The notes under the pieces are model-generated. The model did not search any database and had not been told where the DNA came from. It was given only the letters and a program-made list of their open reading frames with translations. The translations under genes and the position numbers were made by a program. 64,000 bases of DNA from Verrucosispora sioxanthis (GTDB lineage: Bacteria > Actinomycetota > Actinomycetes > Mycobacteriales > Micromonosporaceae), in assembly GCF_010560025.1 (NCBI RefSeq), contig NZ_SAIY01000003.1:434001-498000 (forward strand), written 5' to 3'. Within the stretch, counting starts at the first letter, position 1. Each line of letters opens with the position of its first letter. This document shows, piece after piece, positions 45,251 through 55,331 of the stretch.

Positions 45251-46385
45251 TCCCGGCGGAGTCCGGCGGGCAGGTCGGGGCGTACGGGCGCACCTGTTCC
45301 TGCTCGCCGGGCAACGCCCCGGCGTCTCGCACACCGAGGCACTGGCCGCCGCCCATCGGTACGGTCGCGCGGCCGAGGCCGCCGGGTTCGCCGGCGTGTG
45401 GATCGCCGAGCACCACTTCATCTCCTACGGCGTCTGCCCGTCGGCGATCACCTTCGCCGCGCACCTGCTCGGGGCCACCCGCCGCATCGCGGTGGGCACC
45501 GCCGCGTGCATCCTGTCCAACCGGCACCCGGTGGCGGTCGGCGAGGAGGCGGCACTGCTGCACGAGCTGTCCGGTGGCCGGTTCCGGCTCGGCGTCGGCC
45601 GGGGCGGGCCCTGGGTGGATCTGGAGGTCTTCGGCACCGGGACGGAGCGGTTCACGCACGGGTTCCACGACTCGCTGGAGCTGTTGACCAGGTGGCTGTC
45701 CGGGCGACCGGAGGTGGCCGGAAACCACCGCTTCCCGTTTCGCGCGGTCCCGGTGGTGCCGCGACCACGCCGGCGGCTGCCCGTGTGGGTCGCGGCGACC
45801 TCGACCGGCACGGTCGATCTCGCCGCCCGGCACGGCCTGCCGCTGCTGCTCGGCCTGCACGCCGACCTCGCCGAGAAGGTCGAGCTGCTCGACCGCTACG
45901 CCAGGGTGGCCGAGGCACACGGGCACGATCCCGCCGGAGTCGAGCATGCCAGCGCCCATCTCGCCCAGGTCGCGGAGACGGACGCGGAAGCGGCTGGGCT
46001 GGTCGGCAGCGGCCTACCCCCGCTGCTGGCCGGCACCCGGGAGTACGTCCGGCTGGACGGCGCACCGGCCGGAGCACGGGATCCGGCCGGCTACGTGGAG
46101 CATCTGATCGGCATCCACCCGGTGGGTGCGCCGGACCGCTGCCGACAGGCGGTCGCGCGGGCGGCGGCGCTGCCCGGCGTACGCCACCTGCTGTTCATGG
46201 TGGAGGCCGGCGGCGGCCCCGAGGTCGGCCTGACCAACATCCACCGGCTGGCCACCGACGTGCTCGATCTCGCACCGGTCGGCGATGACGGGCGGGACAC
46301 ACCGATGCCGGTGAGTCAGGCGGGTTCGGCGTCGGGCGGGACGGCGGCCCGCTACCATGCCTCTCATGGAAACGGTTACCGTTAG
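45240..46385 (+). CDS. LLM-class flavin-dependent oxidoreductase
   Basis: 381-residue bacterial-luciferase-like enzyme. The signature WIAEHHFISYGVCPSAITF is clear, followed by LHELSGGRFRLGVGRGGPWV and a C-terminal GVRHLLFMVEAGGGPEVGL strand. It uses reduced FMN or F420. GTG 45240 overlaps the SCO5389 gene by 11 bp; there is no better in-frame start. The last 30 residues are low-complexity and overlap a palindrome and a short leader frame for the next gene. Confidence 0.85.
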   Translation: MTVDPGGVRRAGRGVRAHLFLLAGQRPGVSHTEALAAAHRYGRAAEAAGFAGVWIAEHHFISYGVCPSAITFAAHLLGATRRIAVGTAACILSNRHPVAVGEEAALLHELSGGRFRLGVGRGGPWVDLEVFGTGTERFTHGFHDSLELLTRWLSGRPEVAGNHRFPFRAVPVVPRPRRRLPVWVAATSTGTVDLAARHGLPLLLGLHADLAEKVELLDRYARVAEAHGHDPAGVEHASAHLAQVAETDAEAAGLVGSGLPPLLAGTREYVRLDGAPAGARDPAGYVEHLIGIHPVGAPDRCRQAVARAAALPGVRHLLFMVEAGGGPEVGLTNIHRLATDVLDLAPVGDDGRDTPMPVSQAGSASGGTAARYHASHGNGYR

Positions 46386-46410
46386 CAACTGGGTGGAGGG
46401 GCGCCGATGA
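46366..46410 (+). CDS. Possible 14-residue leader peptide METVTVSNWVEGRR
   Basis: A TACCAT element (46353-46358) lies 7 nt before ATG 46366, as in leaderless actinobacterial mRNAs. The stop overlaps the start of the ATPase gene (ATGA), so the peptide would couple translation to it. The palindrome AACGGT-T-ACCGTT (46371-46383) sits inside the frame and could be an operator. The peptide might also simply be chance; only the promoter spacing and overlap support it. Confidence 0.35.
   Translation: METVTVSNWVEGRR
46371..46383. promoter_or_regulatory. Palindrome AACGGT-T-ACCGTT before the CooC-type gene
   Basis: A 13-bp perfect dyad immediately downstream of a probable -10 box and 24 bp before the ATPase start. 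A bound repressor here would block the promoter. Its centre loosely resembles actinobacterial metal-regulator boxes, but no regulator can be named. Confidence 0.45.
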
Positions 46411-47375
46411 AGATCGCCTTCGTCGGAAAGGGTGGCAGCGGCAAGACCACCCTCGCCGCGCTCCACGCCCGCCATCTCACCGCCGAGGGGCACCCGGTGC
46501 TGGCCATCGACGCCGACATCAACCAGCATCTCGCGGTGGCCCTGGGTGGTCCGGCCGCCGTGAGCGCGGCGCGGCCGTTGAGTGAACACCTGCCGGCGAT
46601 CAAGGAGTACCTGCGCGGCGACAACCCGCGCATCGCTTCGGCGGCGCAGATGGTGAAGACCACCCCGCCCGGACGGGGTTCACGACTGCTGCGGGTGGCG
46701 GAGGAGAACCCGATCTACGCCGAGTGCGTGACCACCGTCGGCGGCGTCCGGCTGGCCGCGACCGGCGAGTTCAGCGCCGAGGACCTGGGGGTGGCCTGCT
46801 ACCACGCCAAGGTCGGCGCGGTGGAGTTGCTGCTGAACCACCTGCTCGACGGGCCCGGCGAGTACGTGGTGGTGGACATGACCGCCGGTGCCGACTCGTT
46901 CGCCTCGGGACTGTTCACCCGCTTCGACCGCACCTTCCTGGTCTGCGAACCGACGGTGCGCAGCGTCAGTGTCTACCGGCAGTACGCCGGCTACGCGCGC
47001 GACTACGGGGTGGCCCTGTCGGTGATCGGCAACAAGGTCGAGGACGCCGCCGACGTGGCCTTCCTGCACGAGCACGTCGGCGCGGACCTGCTCGCCTGGA
47101 TGAGCCGGTCGGCCTACGTGCGCCGTGCCGAGCGTGGCGCGGTCGGCCCGCTGCACGACCTCGAGAACGCCAACCGCGCGGTGCTGGGCCTGATGGCCGA
47201 CGCCGTCGACGGCACCACGCAGGACTGGGCGGCGTTCACCCGGTGGGCCCACGAGTTCCACCGGCGTAACGCCGAGGCCTGGGCCAACGAGCGCACCGGA
47301 GTGGACCTCACCACGCAGATCGACCCGGACTTCCAGATGGGACCGGCCGCGCTCGCCGGCACCACGGCCGGCTGA
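46407..47375 (+). CDS. CooC/MinD-type P-loop ATPase
   Basis: 322 residues of the SIMIBI class. The deviant Walker A GKGGSGKTT starts the protein (MKIAFVGKGGSGKTTLAAL), followed by AIDADINQHLAVALG and a YVVVDMTAGADSFASGLF Walker B region with an NKV nucleotide-specificity motif (VIGNKVEDAAD). CooC-like members insert metals into enzymes; other relatives handle partitioning. No clear CxC metal site is visible, so the role is open. It sits downstream of the SCO5389/LLM genes and may have its own promoter. Confidence 0.85.
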   Translation: MKIAFVGKGGSGKTTLAALHARHLTAEGHPVLAIDADINQHLAVALGGPAAVSAARPLSEHLPAIKEYLRGDNPRIASAAQMVKTTPPGRGSRLLRVAEENPIYAECVTTVGGVRLAATGEFSAEDLGVACYHAKVGAVELLLNHLLDGPGEYVVVDMTAGADSFASGLFTRFDRTFLVCEPTVRSVSVYRQYAGYARDYGVALSVIGNKVEDAADVAFLHEHVGADLLAWMSRSAYVRRAERGAVGPLHDLENANRAVLGLMADAVDGTTQDWAAFTRWAHEFHRRNAEAWANERTGVDLTTQIDPDFQMGPAALAGTTAG

Positions 47376-47504
47376 ACCGTCGACGACGGCACCGCTGCCG
47401 GGCACCTGGCCCGGCAGCGGCACCCGTGTTTGTTCCAACCTGGTTAACGTCACCTGCCGGGTACGCGACGGGTCTGGTGCTGGCCGCGACATCTTGCGAC
47501 GCTG

Positions 47505-48914
47505 GTGATCGTGTATGACTACGACCTGTTGGTGCTGGGCTCCGGGCCCAGCGGTCAGAAGGCCGCCATCGCCGCGGCGAAGCTCGGCCGGCGGGTCGGC
47601 CTGGTGGAGCGGCGCGACATGCTCGGCGGGGTGTGCATCAACACCGGCACCGTGCCGTCCAAGACGCTGCGCGAGGCGGTGCTCTACCTGACCGGCCTCA
47701 GTCAGCGAGACCTCTACGGCAGCAGCTACCGGGTCAAGGACGAGATCACGGTGAGCGATCTGGCCGCGCGGACCCAGCACGTCATCAACCGGCAGACCGA
47801 TGTCATCCGTAACCAACTGGCCCGAAACCGGGTCGCGATCATCACCGGCACCGGGCGGTTCGCCGACGCCCACTCGGTCTGGGTCGACGGCGATTCGGGA
47901 CGCGAATCCAAGGTCACCTTCGACAAGGCCATCATCGCCGCCGGCACCCGGCCGGCACGCCCCGACAGCGTCGACTTCGACGACCGGACCATCGTGGACT
48001 CCGACGGCGTCATCAACCTCCAGGCCGTACCCCGCAGCATGGTCGTGGTCGGCGCCGGTGTGATCGGCATGGAGTACGCCTCGATGTTCGCCGCGCTCGG
48101 CACGAAGGTCACCGTGGTCGAACGACGCGAGCGGATGCTCGACTTCTGCGACGAGGAGGTCGTCGAGTCGCTGAAGTACCACCTGCGGGACCTGTCCGTG
48201 ACGTTCCGTTTCGGCGAGGAGGTGGCCTCGGTCGAAAAGCACCAGACCGCCGCGTTGTGTGTCCTCAAGAGCGGCAAGAAGATCGTCGCCGACACGGTCA
48301 TGTACTCGGCCGGCCGGCAGGGCCAGACCGACGGTCTGGACCTGGCCGCGGCGGGGTTGACCGCGGACCGACGCGGTCGCATCGAGGTCGACGCGAACTA
48401 CCGCACCGCGGTGGAGAACATCTACGCCGTCGGCGACGTCATCGGTTTCCCGGCGCTGGCCTCGACGTCGATGGAGCAGGGGCGGCTGGCCGCGCAACAC
48501 GCCTGCGGCGAGCCGGACCGCCCGATGCACGAGTTGCAGCCGATCGGCATCTACACCATTCCGGAGATCAGCTTCGTCGGGAAGACCGAGGAGGAGCTGA
48601 CCGACAGCGCGACGCCGTTCGAGGTGGGCATCGCCCGCTACCGCGAGCTGGCGCGCGGCCAGATCGTGGGTGACTCGTACGGCATGTTGAAGCTGCTCGT
48701 CTCGCCGACGGACGGCCGGCTGCTCGGCGTGCACGTCTTCGGCACCGGCGCCACCGAGATCGTGCACATCGGGCAGACGGTGATGGGCTGCGGCGGCACG
48801 GTGGACTACCTGGTCGACACGGTGTTCAACTACCCGACGCTGGCCGAGGCGTACAAGGTGGCCGCCCTGGACGCGTCCAACAAGATCCGCAACATCACCC
48901 GGATCGACGGCTGA
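47505..48914 (+). CDS. sthA: Si-specific NAD(P)+ transhydrogenase (soluble pyridine nucleotide transhydrogenase)
   Basis: 469-residue flavoprotein that transfers hydride between NADPH and NAD+ in the cytoplasm. It has FAD motif [18 protein letters not shown], an NAD motif [17 protein letters not shown] and the second FAD motif [10 protein letters not shown]. The disulfide motif of related reductases is [13 protein letters not shown] here, with Thr for the second Cys, as expected for transhydrogenases rather than lipoamide dehydrogenases. GTG 47505 is used; GTG 47511 is possible. A strong hairpin follows. Confidence 0.92.
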   Translation: MIVYDYDLLVLGSGPSGQKAAIAAAKLGRRVGLVERRDMLGGVCINTGTVPSKTLREAVLYLTGLSQRDLYGSSYRVKDEITVSDLAARTQHVINRQTDVIRNQLARNRVAIITGTGRFADAHSVWVDGDSGRESKVTFDKAIIAAGTRPARPDSVDFDDRTIVDSDGVINLQAVPRSMVVVGAGVIGMEYASMFAALGTKVTVVERRERMLDFCDEEVVESLKYHLRDLSVTFRFGEEVASVEKHQTAALCVLKSGKKIVADTVMYSAGRQGQTDGLDLAAAGLTADRRGRIEVDANYRTAVENIYAVGDVIGFPALASTSMEQGRLAAQHACGEPDRPMHELQPIGIYTIPEISFVGKTEEELTDSATPFEVGIARYRELARGQIVGDSYGMLKLLVSPTDGRLLGVHVFGTGATEIVHIGQTVMGCGGTVDYLVDTVFNYPTLAEAYKVAALDASNKIRNITRIDG

Positions 48915-48917
48915 CGG

Positions 48918-48969
48918 GACGCGACGGCGCCGGCCGGGGTCCGAGCCCCGGAACCGGCGCCGTCGCGTC
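48918..48969. terminator. Bidirectional hairpin terminator, 16-bp perfect stem
   Basis: GACGCGACGGCGCCGG (48918-48933) pairs exactly with 48954-48969; an inner GGGG/CCCC pair extends the structure. It lies between the convergent transhydrogenase and malate-synthase genes. Confidence 0.88.
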
Positions 48970-48982
48970 GGGACGATCAGCC

Positions 48983-50593
48983 TCAGCCCGCCGCCAGCGC
49001 GAGCGCCCGCGCCGGCCCCAGGTGCCGGGCGTACGCGCTGGTGGTGAAGAACGACGGCAGGTCCTCACCGAGCGCCGTCTCCTCGACGATCCGCGCGGCC
49101 TGCTCGGCGCGTTCCCGCTCGGCGTCCGCGCGCCCTTCGGTCACCGTGGCCAGTTCCTCGGCGAGCATCGAACGGACCAGTTCCTCGGTCACCGCTCCCC
49201 CGCCGGCCAGCGGGGTGCCGTGGTGCAGCCACTGCCACAACTGGCAACGGGCGATCTCGGCGGTGGCCGCGTCCTCCATCAGGTTCCACAGCGCCACCGC
49301 GCCCGCGCCGCCGAGCCAGGCGTCGATGTAGCGCAGCGCCACCGCGACGTTGGCGCGCACCCCCGCCTCGGTGACCTGTCCCGGGGTCTTGTCCACCGAG
49401 AGCAGCTCGGCGGCGGTCACCGTCACCTCGTCACGACGCCGGTCGAGCTGGTTCGGGCGCTCGCCCAGCACCGCGTCGAAGACCTCGCGGCAGGTCGCCA
49501 CCAGGCCGGGGTGGGCGACCCAGGAGCCGTCGAAGCCGTCACCGGCCTCGCGCTGCTTGTCCGCCCGCACCTTGCTCAACGCCATCTCGTTGACCTGCGG
49601 GTCACGAGCCGGGACGAAGGCGGCCATCCCGCCGATCGCGTGCGCGCCACGTCGGTGACAGGTGCGCACCAGCAGTTCGGTGTACGCCCGCATGAACGGC
49701 ACGGTCATCGTCACCTCGGCGCGATCCGGCAGGACGAAGTCCGGCCACTGGCCGAAGTTCTTGATGATGCTGAAGATGTAGTCCCACCGCCCGGCGTTCA
49801 GGCCCGCCGAGTGCTCGCGCAGCTCGTAGAGGATCTCCTCCATCTCGAACGCGGCGGTGATCGTCTCGATGAGCGTGGTGGCCCGGATGGTGCCCTGCGG
49901 CAGCCCGAGGTAGCGCTGGGCGAAGACGAAGATGTCGTTCCACAACCGCGCCTCGCGGTGGCTCTCCAGCTTCGGCAGGTAGAAGTACGGGCCCTTGCCG
50001 GCGTCGAGCTGCCGACGGGCGCAGTGAAACAGGTACAGCCCGAAGTCGACCAGGCTGGCCGAGATCGGTCGACCGTCGACCACGATGCCCTTCTCCACCA
50101 GGTGCCAACCGCGCGGCCGCACCACGATCGTGGCCAGGTCGTCGCCGAGCGCGTACCGCTTGCCACGCGCGTCGGTGAAGTCGATCCGGCGGTCCAGGGC
50201 GTCGATCAGGTTGAGCTGGCCGCTGATGACGTTCTGCCAGGTCGGCGCGGTGGCGTCCTCGAAGTCGGCGAGCCACACCTTGGCGCCGGAGTTCAACGCG
50301 TTGATGGTCATCTTGCGGTCCGGCGGCCCGGTGATCTCGACTCGCCGGTCCTCCAGGCCGGGTGCGGGCGCCGCCACCTGCCAGGTCGGGTCGTCGCGGA
50401 CCGCGGCGGTCTCCGGCAGGAAGTCGGGCAGCTGGCCGGTGGCGTAGCGGTCGCGACGGGCCCGGCGGGTGTCCAGCAGGGCCACCCGACGGGCGGCGAA
50501 CTCGCTGTCCAGCGCGACCAGGAAGTCCAGCGCCGCATCGGTGAGGACCTCGTCGAAGCGTTCGGCCATCGGGCCGATGATCTCGTATCTCAT
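48983..50593 (-). CDS. aceB: Malate synthase A
   Basis: 536-residue enzyme that condenses glyoxylate with acetyl-CoA to malate, the second step of the glyoxylate shunt. Visible motifs: [12 protein letters not shown], the substrate Arg in [32 protein letters not shown], and the catalytic Asp in [14 protein letters not shown] 50593 overlaps the isocitrate lyase stop by 4 bp; the longer open frame to 51076 is a shadow inside aceA. The pair is likely transcribed from a promoter before aceA. Confidence 0.96.
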   Translation of the reverse strand: MRYEIIGPMAERFDEVLTDAALDFLVALDSEFAARRVALLDTRRARRDRYATGQLPDFLPETAAVRDDPTWQVAAPAPGLEDRRVEITGPPDRKMTINALNSGAKVWLADFEDATAPTWQNVISGQLNLIDALDRRIDFTDARGKRYALGDDLATIVVRPRGWHLVEKGIVVDGRPISASLVDFGLYLFHCARRQLDAGKGPYFYLPKLESHREARLWNDIFVFAQRYLGLPQGTIRATTLIETITAAFEMEEILYELREHSAGLNAGRWDYIFSIIKNFGQWPDFVLPDRAEVTMTVPFMRAYTELLVRTCHRRGAHAIGGMAAFVPARDPQVNEMALSKVRADKQREAGDGFDGSWVAHPGLVATCREVFDAVLGERPNQLDRRRDEVTVTAAELLSVDKTPGQVTEAGVRANVAVALRYIDAWLGGAGAVALWNLMEDAATAEIARCQLWQWLHHGTPLAGGGAVTEELVRSMLAEELATVTEGRADAERERAEQAARIVEETALGEDLPSFFTTSAYARHLGPARALALAAG

Positions 50594-51861
50594 GCGAACT
50601 GCTCCTCTTCGGTGGAGCCACGCAGCGCGGTGGTCTCGGCGGCCGGGTTGAGCACCGTGCTGATCAGGTCGAAGTAACCGGTACCCACCTCGCGCTGGTG
50701 CTTGACCGCGGTGTAGCCGGCCGGCTCGGCCGCGAACTCCCGCTCCTGAAGCGAGACGTACGCCGACATGCCGTCGGTCGCGTAGCCCCGGGCCAGGTCG
50801 AACATCGAGTAGTTGAGGGCGTGGAAGCCGGCCAGGGTGATGAACTGGAACTTGTACCCCATGTGGCCCAGTTCCCGCTGGAACTTGGCGATGGTCGCGT
50901 CGTCGAGGTGCTTGCGCCAGTTGAACGACGGCGAGCAGTTGTAGGCGAGCAGCTGGTCCGGGTACTGCTCCTTGATCGCCTCGGCGAAGCGGCGGGCGAC
51001 CTCCAGGTCCGGGGTGCTGGTCTCCATCCAGAGCAGGTCGGCGTGCGGCGCGTACGCCAGGCCACGGGCGATGCACGGCTCGACGCCGTTACGGACCCGG
51101 TAGAAGCCCTCGGCGGTGCGCTCGCCGGTGACGAACGGCTGGTCCCGCTCGTCGACGTCGGTGGTGAGCAGGGTGGCGGCCTGGGCGTCGGTACGGGCGA
51201 TGACCACCGACGGCACGCCCGCCACGTCGGCGGCCAGCCGCGCCGCCTCCAGGGTGCGGATGTGCTGGCCGGTGGGGATGAGCACCTTCCCGCCGAGGTG
51301 ACCGCACTTCTTCTCGCTGGCGAGCTGGTCCTCCCAGTGCACGCCGGCGGCCCCGGCCGCGATCATCGCGTTCATCAGCTCGTACGCGTTGAGCACGCCA
51401 CCGAAGCCGGCCTCGGCGTCGGCGACGATCGGTGCCAGCCAGTCGATGCCGGACGGGTCACCCTCGGCGGTGGTGATCTGCGCGGCGCGCAGCAGGGCGT
51501 TGTTGATCCGACGCACCACCGCGGGCACCGAGTTGGCCGGGTACAGGCTCTGGTCGGGGTAGGTGTGCCCGGCCAGGTTCGCGTCGGCGGCCACCTGCCA
51601 GCCGGACAGGTAGATCGCCTTGAGCCCGGCGCGGACCATCTGCACGGCCTGGTTGCCGGTGAGGGCACCGAGGGCGTGGATGTAGTCCTCGCTGTTCAGC
51701 AACCGCCACAGCCGGTTCGCGCCGTGCCGGGCCAGGGTGTGCTCCTCCTGGATCGCGCCACGCAACCGCACCACGTCCTCGGCGCGGTAGCTGCGTCGCA
51801 CACCCCGCCAGCGAGGGTTGGTGTCCCATTCGTGCTGCAACTGCTCGACCGCGGTAACCAT
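50590..51861 (-). CDS. aceA: Isocitrate lyase
   Basis: 423-residue enzyme that splits isocitrate into succinate and glyoxylate. The signature [14 protein letters not shown] carries the catalytic Cys; [20 protein letters not shown] and [15 protein letters not shown] are also typical. GAAGGGA precedes ATG 51861. It is cotranslated with aceB and divergent from a RamB/ScfR-type regulator, the same arrangement that controls the shunt during growth on acetate in corynebacteria. Confidence 0.96.
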   Translation of the reverse strand: MVTAVEQLQHEWDTNPRWRGVRRSYRAEDVVRLRGAIQEEHTLARHGANRLWRLLNSEDYIHALGALTGNQAVQMVRAGLKAIYLSGWQVAADANLAGHTYPDQSLYPANSVPAVVRRINNALLRAAQITTAEGDPSGIDWLAPIVADAEAGFGGVLNAYELMNAMIAAGAAGVHWEDQLASEKKCGHLGGKVLIPTGQHIRTLEAARLAADVAGVPSVVIARTDAQAATLLTTDVDERDQPFVTGERTAEGFYRVRNGVEPCIARGLAYAPHADLLWMETSTPDLEVARRFAEAIKEQYPDQLLAYNCSPSFNWRKHLDDATIAKFQRELGHMGYKFQFITLAGFHALNYSMFDLARGYATDGMSAYVSLQEREFAAEPAGYTAVKHQREVGTGYFDLISTVLNPAAETTALRGSTEEEQFA

Positions 51862-51887
51862 CGTTTCTCATTCCCTTCGAATTCCGT

Positions 51888-51902
51888 CGTCACCTGGTGA
51901 CG
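51888..51902. promoter_or_regulatory. Palindrome in the aceA leader: CGTCACC-T-GGTGACG
   Basis: A 15-bp perfect inverted repeat 26 bp before the aceA start, within its probable 5' untranslated region. It could be an operator or a small RNA hairpin near the ribosome site. It does not resemble the published AAAACTTTGCAAA RamB box. Confidence 0.45.
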
Positions 51903-52078
51903 CTGCGCGAGACGCCGGGCCGCCGGGTGTGCAGCCAACGGTCACATGCCAGGCCGGAGGCGGTCGAGGGACGGAAAAAGCCAATTATTGAAAAGTCGAC
52001 GGGCGATTCTGTGAAGTTGTGAAAGCGGCTATTCGCAGCAGTGCTAATGTGGCCGGACCCGGTCGACGGAGCAGGGAG

Positions 52079-53473
52079 GTGAGGGCGGTCGCCAGGACGT
52101 TCGCCGGCGCGCGGCTGCGCCGGATGCGCGAGGAGCGCGGGCTGAGCCAGACGGAGCTCGCCCGGCACCTCAGCATCTCCCCGAGCTATCTCAACCAGAT
52201 CGAGCACGACAGCCGACCACTGACCGTGCCGGTGCTGTTACGCATCACCGAACTGTTCGGCGTCGACCCGACCGTGTTCGCCGCGCACGACACCCCTCGG
52301 CTGGTCGCCGGGCTACGCGAGGCGCTGCCCGGACGTGCCGGCCTGACCGAACTCACCGAACTGGCCACCCGGCTGCCGGAGGTGGCGGCGGCGGTCATCG
52401 AGCTGCACCGGCGCTACCAGCAGGCCGACGAACAGCTCGCCGAGTTGGTCGGTGACCGCGAGCGGATCGGCCGCAGCCCGCACGACCAGGTCACCGAGTT
52501 CTTCTACCGGCGGCAGAACTACGTGCCGGATCTCGACGAGGAGGCCGAGCGGCTGGCCGGACGGATGGCGCTGCGCCGCGGCGAGGTCCGCGCCCTGCTC
52601 CGCGACCGGCTGGCGCAACGGCACGGCGTGCACGTCGCCCGCGAGGACGCCGCCGCACTCGGTGGTGAGCTGCACCGGTACCGCCCGCAGACCCGGACCC
52701 TGCACCTGTCCACGTCGCTGCGCGCCGGGCAGGAGGCGATGCGGATGGCGGCGCAGATCGCACTGCTGGAGTTCGCCGACGTCATCGACGAAATCGTCGA
52801 GTCGGAGGAGTTCGACGACGTGCAGACCCAGATCCTCACCCGGGTCGGCCTGGCCAACTACTTCGCGGCGGCGCTGCTGCTGCCGTACGAACACTTCCTG
52901 GCCGCCGCCGAGCAGCGTCGGTACGACATCGACCTGCTCACCCAGCACTACGCGATGGGCTGGGAGACGGTCTGCCACCGGCTCAGCACGTTGCAGCGGC
53001 CCCGGGCGCGCGGCGTGCCGTTCTCCTTCGTCCGGGTCGACCGGGCCGGCAACATGTCGAAACGACAGTCGGCCACCGGCTTTCCGTTCTCGCGTACCGG
53101 CGGCACCTGTCCGTTGTGGACGGTGTACGAGGCGTTCGGTGCGCCGGGGCGGGTGGTCACCCAGGTCGCCGCCATGCCGGACGGGCAACGTTACCTGTGG
53201 ATCGCCCGCACCATCACCCGCCACCACGGCGGCTACGGCCAACCCGGCAAGGTGTACGCCATCGGTCTGGGCTGCGAGGTGCGGCACGCCAGCCGGCTGG
53301 TCTACTCCACCGGGATGGACCTGCACGCGGCCGAGGCCGCGACCCCGATCGGGCCGGGCTGCAAGACCTGCGAGCGGATGACCTGTCCGCAGCGGGCCGC
53401 GCCCCCGATCAGCCGGCAACTGGACGTGGACGAGAACCGCAGCACCTTCATCCCGTACCCGTTGCGGACCTGA
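52079..53473 (+). CDS. RamB/ScfR-type XRE-family transcriptional regulator
   Basis: 464 residues. The N-terminal XRE helix-turn-helix is RLRRMREERGLSQTELARHL followed by ISPSYLNQIEHDSRPL; a central IrrE/DUF955-like region holds EFADVIDEIVESEEFDD and HYAMGWETVCHRLSTLQ, and the C-terminal domain has SKRQSATGFPFSRTGGTCPL and a CKTCERMTCPQR cysteine group. Such regulators sense acyl-CoA thioesters. It is divergent from aceA-aceB and likely controls them. GTG 52079 has GGAG upstream; a longer GTG start at 52019 is possible. Confidence 0.9.
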   Translation: MRAVARTFAGARLRRMREERGLSQTELARHLSISPSYLNQIEHDSRPLTVPVLLRITELFGVDPTVFAAHDTPRLVAGLREALPGRAGLTELTELATRLPEVAAAVIELHRRYQQADEQLAELVGDRERIGRSPHDQVTEFFYRRQNYVPDLDEEAERLAGRMALRRGEVRALLRDRLAQRHGVHVAREDAAALGGELHRYRPQTRTLHLSTSLRAGQEAMRMAAQIALLEFADVIDEIVESEEFDDVQTQILTRVGLANYFAAALLLPYEHFLAAAEQRRYDIDLLTQHYAMGWETVCHRLSTLQRPRARGVPFSFVRVDRAGNMSKRQSATGFPFSRTGGTCPLWTVYEAFGAPGRVVTQVAAMPDGQRYLWIARTITRHHGGYGQPGKVYAIGLGCEVRHASRLVYSTGMDLHAAEAATPIGPGCKTCERMTCPQRAAPPISRQLDVDENRSTFIPYPLRT

Positions 53474-53531
53474 GCGCCGTCCCGCCGGTACGGATACACT
53501 TTCAGCCCCTCCGCGAGCCCAGGGCTGGTGC

Positions 53532-54377
53532 ATGGTTTCTCGTCCGACAGTTCCCCGGCCACTGGTGGCCGCCGCCGCCCTGGTCTCGGTCGCCGTACTG
53601 CTGGCCGGCTGCTCCGTCGTCGCACCGGTCGCGCCCGCACCGCTGCGGGTGCTCCAACTGAACCTGTGCAACAGCGGCATGGCCACCGGGTGCTACACGG
53701 GTCGCGCGGTGGCTCGGGCCGCCGAGGTGATCCGGGCCGAAACCCCCGACGTCGTCACCCTCAACGAGATCTGCTCCGGCGACGTGGACACCCTGGAACG
53801 GGTGATGACGGACGTGCACGCCGGCACGGTGGTGGCCGCCTTCCAGCCGGCGCGAAACGGCCGCACCGGTGAGCCGTACCGCTGCGTCAACGGGCAGCAA
53901 TACGGCGTCGGAGTGCTGACCCACATCGCGGCGCCCGCCGGCGAGCACGAGGTGCACGCCGGGATCTACCCGGCTCAGGACCCGGCCGACCCCGAGCAGC
54001 GGGCCTGGCTCTGCGTCGAGGCCCGCACCCTCTTCTTCGCCTGCACCACCCACCTGGCGTACACCAGCTCGACCCTGGCCCTCGCCCAGTGCTCCCACCT
54101 GGTCGGCACGGCGATCCCGCAACTGCACGCCGACGGTCGCTACCAGCCCACGGTGGTCAGCGGCGACCTCAACCTGCGGCAGGGTGGCACACCCGACGTG
54201 CGCTCCTGCGTACCGGCGGACTACCGGCACCGGCACGACGGCGGGGTGCAGCAGTTCATGGCCACGGCGGACCTGCCGATCGAGTCCACCAGGTCGGTCA
54301 GCATGGAACGGACGACCGACCACGCGGCCTTCCTGGTGACGCTCACGCTGCCCGGTCAGGGCGATCCCGCCCACTGA
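53532..54377 (+). CDS. Lipoprotein of the endonuclease/exonuclease/phosphatase family
   Basis: 281 residues. Signal MVSRPTVPRPLVAAAALVSV ends in the lipobox LLAGC. The EEP-domain residues are in place: RVLQLNLCNSG, TLNEIC (metal Glu), TTHLAYTSS (His), SGDLN (Asp/Asn) and TTDHAAF (catalytic His). Several extra cysteines could form disulfides outside the cell. It may degrade DNA or phospho-compounds at the surface. It lies 58 bp after the RamB-like gene and converges with DUF4253. Confidence 0.88.
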   Translation: MVSRPTVPRPLVAAAALVSVAVLLAGCSVVAPVAPAPLRVLQLNLCNSGMATGCYTGRAVARAAEVIRAETPDVVTLNEICSGDVDTLERVMTDVHAGTVVAAFQPARNGRTGEPYRCVNGQQYGVGVLTHIAAPAGEHEVHAGIYPAQDPADPEQRAWLCVEARTLFFACTTHLAYTSSTLALAQCSHLVGTAIPQLHADGRYQPTVVSGDLNLRQGGTPDVRSCVPADYRHRHDGGVQQFMATADLPIESTRSVSMERTTDHAAFLVTLTLPGQGDPAH

Positions 54378-54389
54378 GGACCACCCGGG

Positions 54390-55247
54390 TCAGTCCCACC
54401 AGAACGCCCAGGTCGGCGCGTCGACGATACGTTCGGCGTACGCGGCCAGGGTGCACGGCCGCTGCCCCTGCCAGACGTTGTCTGGGCAGAAGGCGAAATG
54501 CTCGGCGGCCACCCGCAACGCCTCGGTGGTGTGCTCCGGAGGCGCAGCGACGCTCAGGTAGAGCTCGGCGAAACCGACCCCGATCACCCGGACCCCGAAC
54601 CGGTCCTCCCAGCTACGCAGCACGGCCGACAACCGGCCGGGATCGGCGGTGTGGTTGATCGCGCCCTGCCAGCCGAGGACGGCCAGGGCGTCGCTGCCCC
54701 GCCCGGCGGGGACCAGGCCGAGGCGCATCGCCGGTTGGGCCAGCGTCAGCTGCTCGGCCCAGTGGTCCGCGTGTCGCTCAGGCGTCGTCCACGGCTCGCC
54801 GGGCGGCGCCAGCCCCGGCCAGTCCCGCCCGTACGGGGCGGCGACGGCGGCCCGCCGGTCGTTGGACAGCTCGTCGTCACCGTCGTAGGGGGCCGTCTGG
54901 TCGGCCCACCAGCCGGCGAGCAGCCGCTCCGGATCATGTTCGGCCGGCGACGACCCGCGCCCGGGCCAGAACTCGCCGTCCTCCCAGGGCCGCGTCGGCT
55001 CACCGTCGTAGCCGTCCAGCAGCAACGGCCACAACCCTGACTGCTGGTGTGCGGCGTGCAACCGCGGCCACAGCCCAGCCGGAGCCGGTTCATCGCTGAG
55101 CCACAGCGTCGGCCGGTCGGCGTCGCCCTCATCGCCGCGGACCGTCCGGCCGGGCGGCAGCGGAACGGACAACGTCCGGGGGCGAGCAGCGGCGTCCGCA
55201 AACAAGTCCAGCAGGTCGGGCGGCATCTCGTTCAGCTGTGCGGTCAC
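54390..55247 (-). CDS. DUF4253 domain-containing protein
   Basis: 285 residues, soluble, acidic. The C-terminal 120 residues carry the DUF4253 hallmarks: FGVRVIGVGFAELYLSVAAP, AAEHFAFCPDNVWQG and a terminal AERIVDAPTWAFWWD. The N-terminal half has a GLWPLLLDGYDGEP segment. Function is unknown; the family occurs widely in actinobacteria. GTG 55247 was used; ATG 55226 is possible. Confidence 0.85.
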   Translation of the reverse strand: MTAQLNEMPPDLLDLFADAAARPRTLSVPLPPGRTVRGDEGDADRPTLWLSDEPAPAGLWPRLHAAHQQSGLWPLLLDGYDGEPTRPWEDGEFWPGRGSSPAEHDPERLLAGWWADQTAPYDGDDELSNDRRAAVAAPYGRDWPGLAPPGEPWTTPERHADHWAEQLTLAQPAMRLGLVPAGRGSDALAVLGWQGAINHTADPGRLSAVLRSWEDRFGVRVIGVGFAELYLSVAAPPEHTTEALRVAAEHFAFCPDNVWQGQRPCTLAAYAERIVDAPTWAFWWD

Positions 55248-55331
55248 GACGCGTGAGGATAGCCGCCAAGTCCGACAATCCGGGGTAACAAGCCGGTCGC
55301 GTCGCCAACGCGCGCTCGTGGTCGGTCCACG

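Noticed and set aside
43801..46385. Possible natural-product cluster around the LLM oxidoreductases
   Set aside because: No synthase, carrier protein, adenylation or precursor-peptide gene is present nearby.
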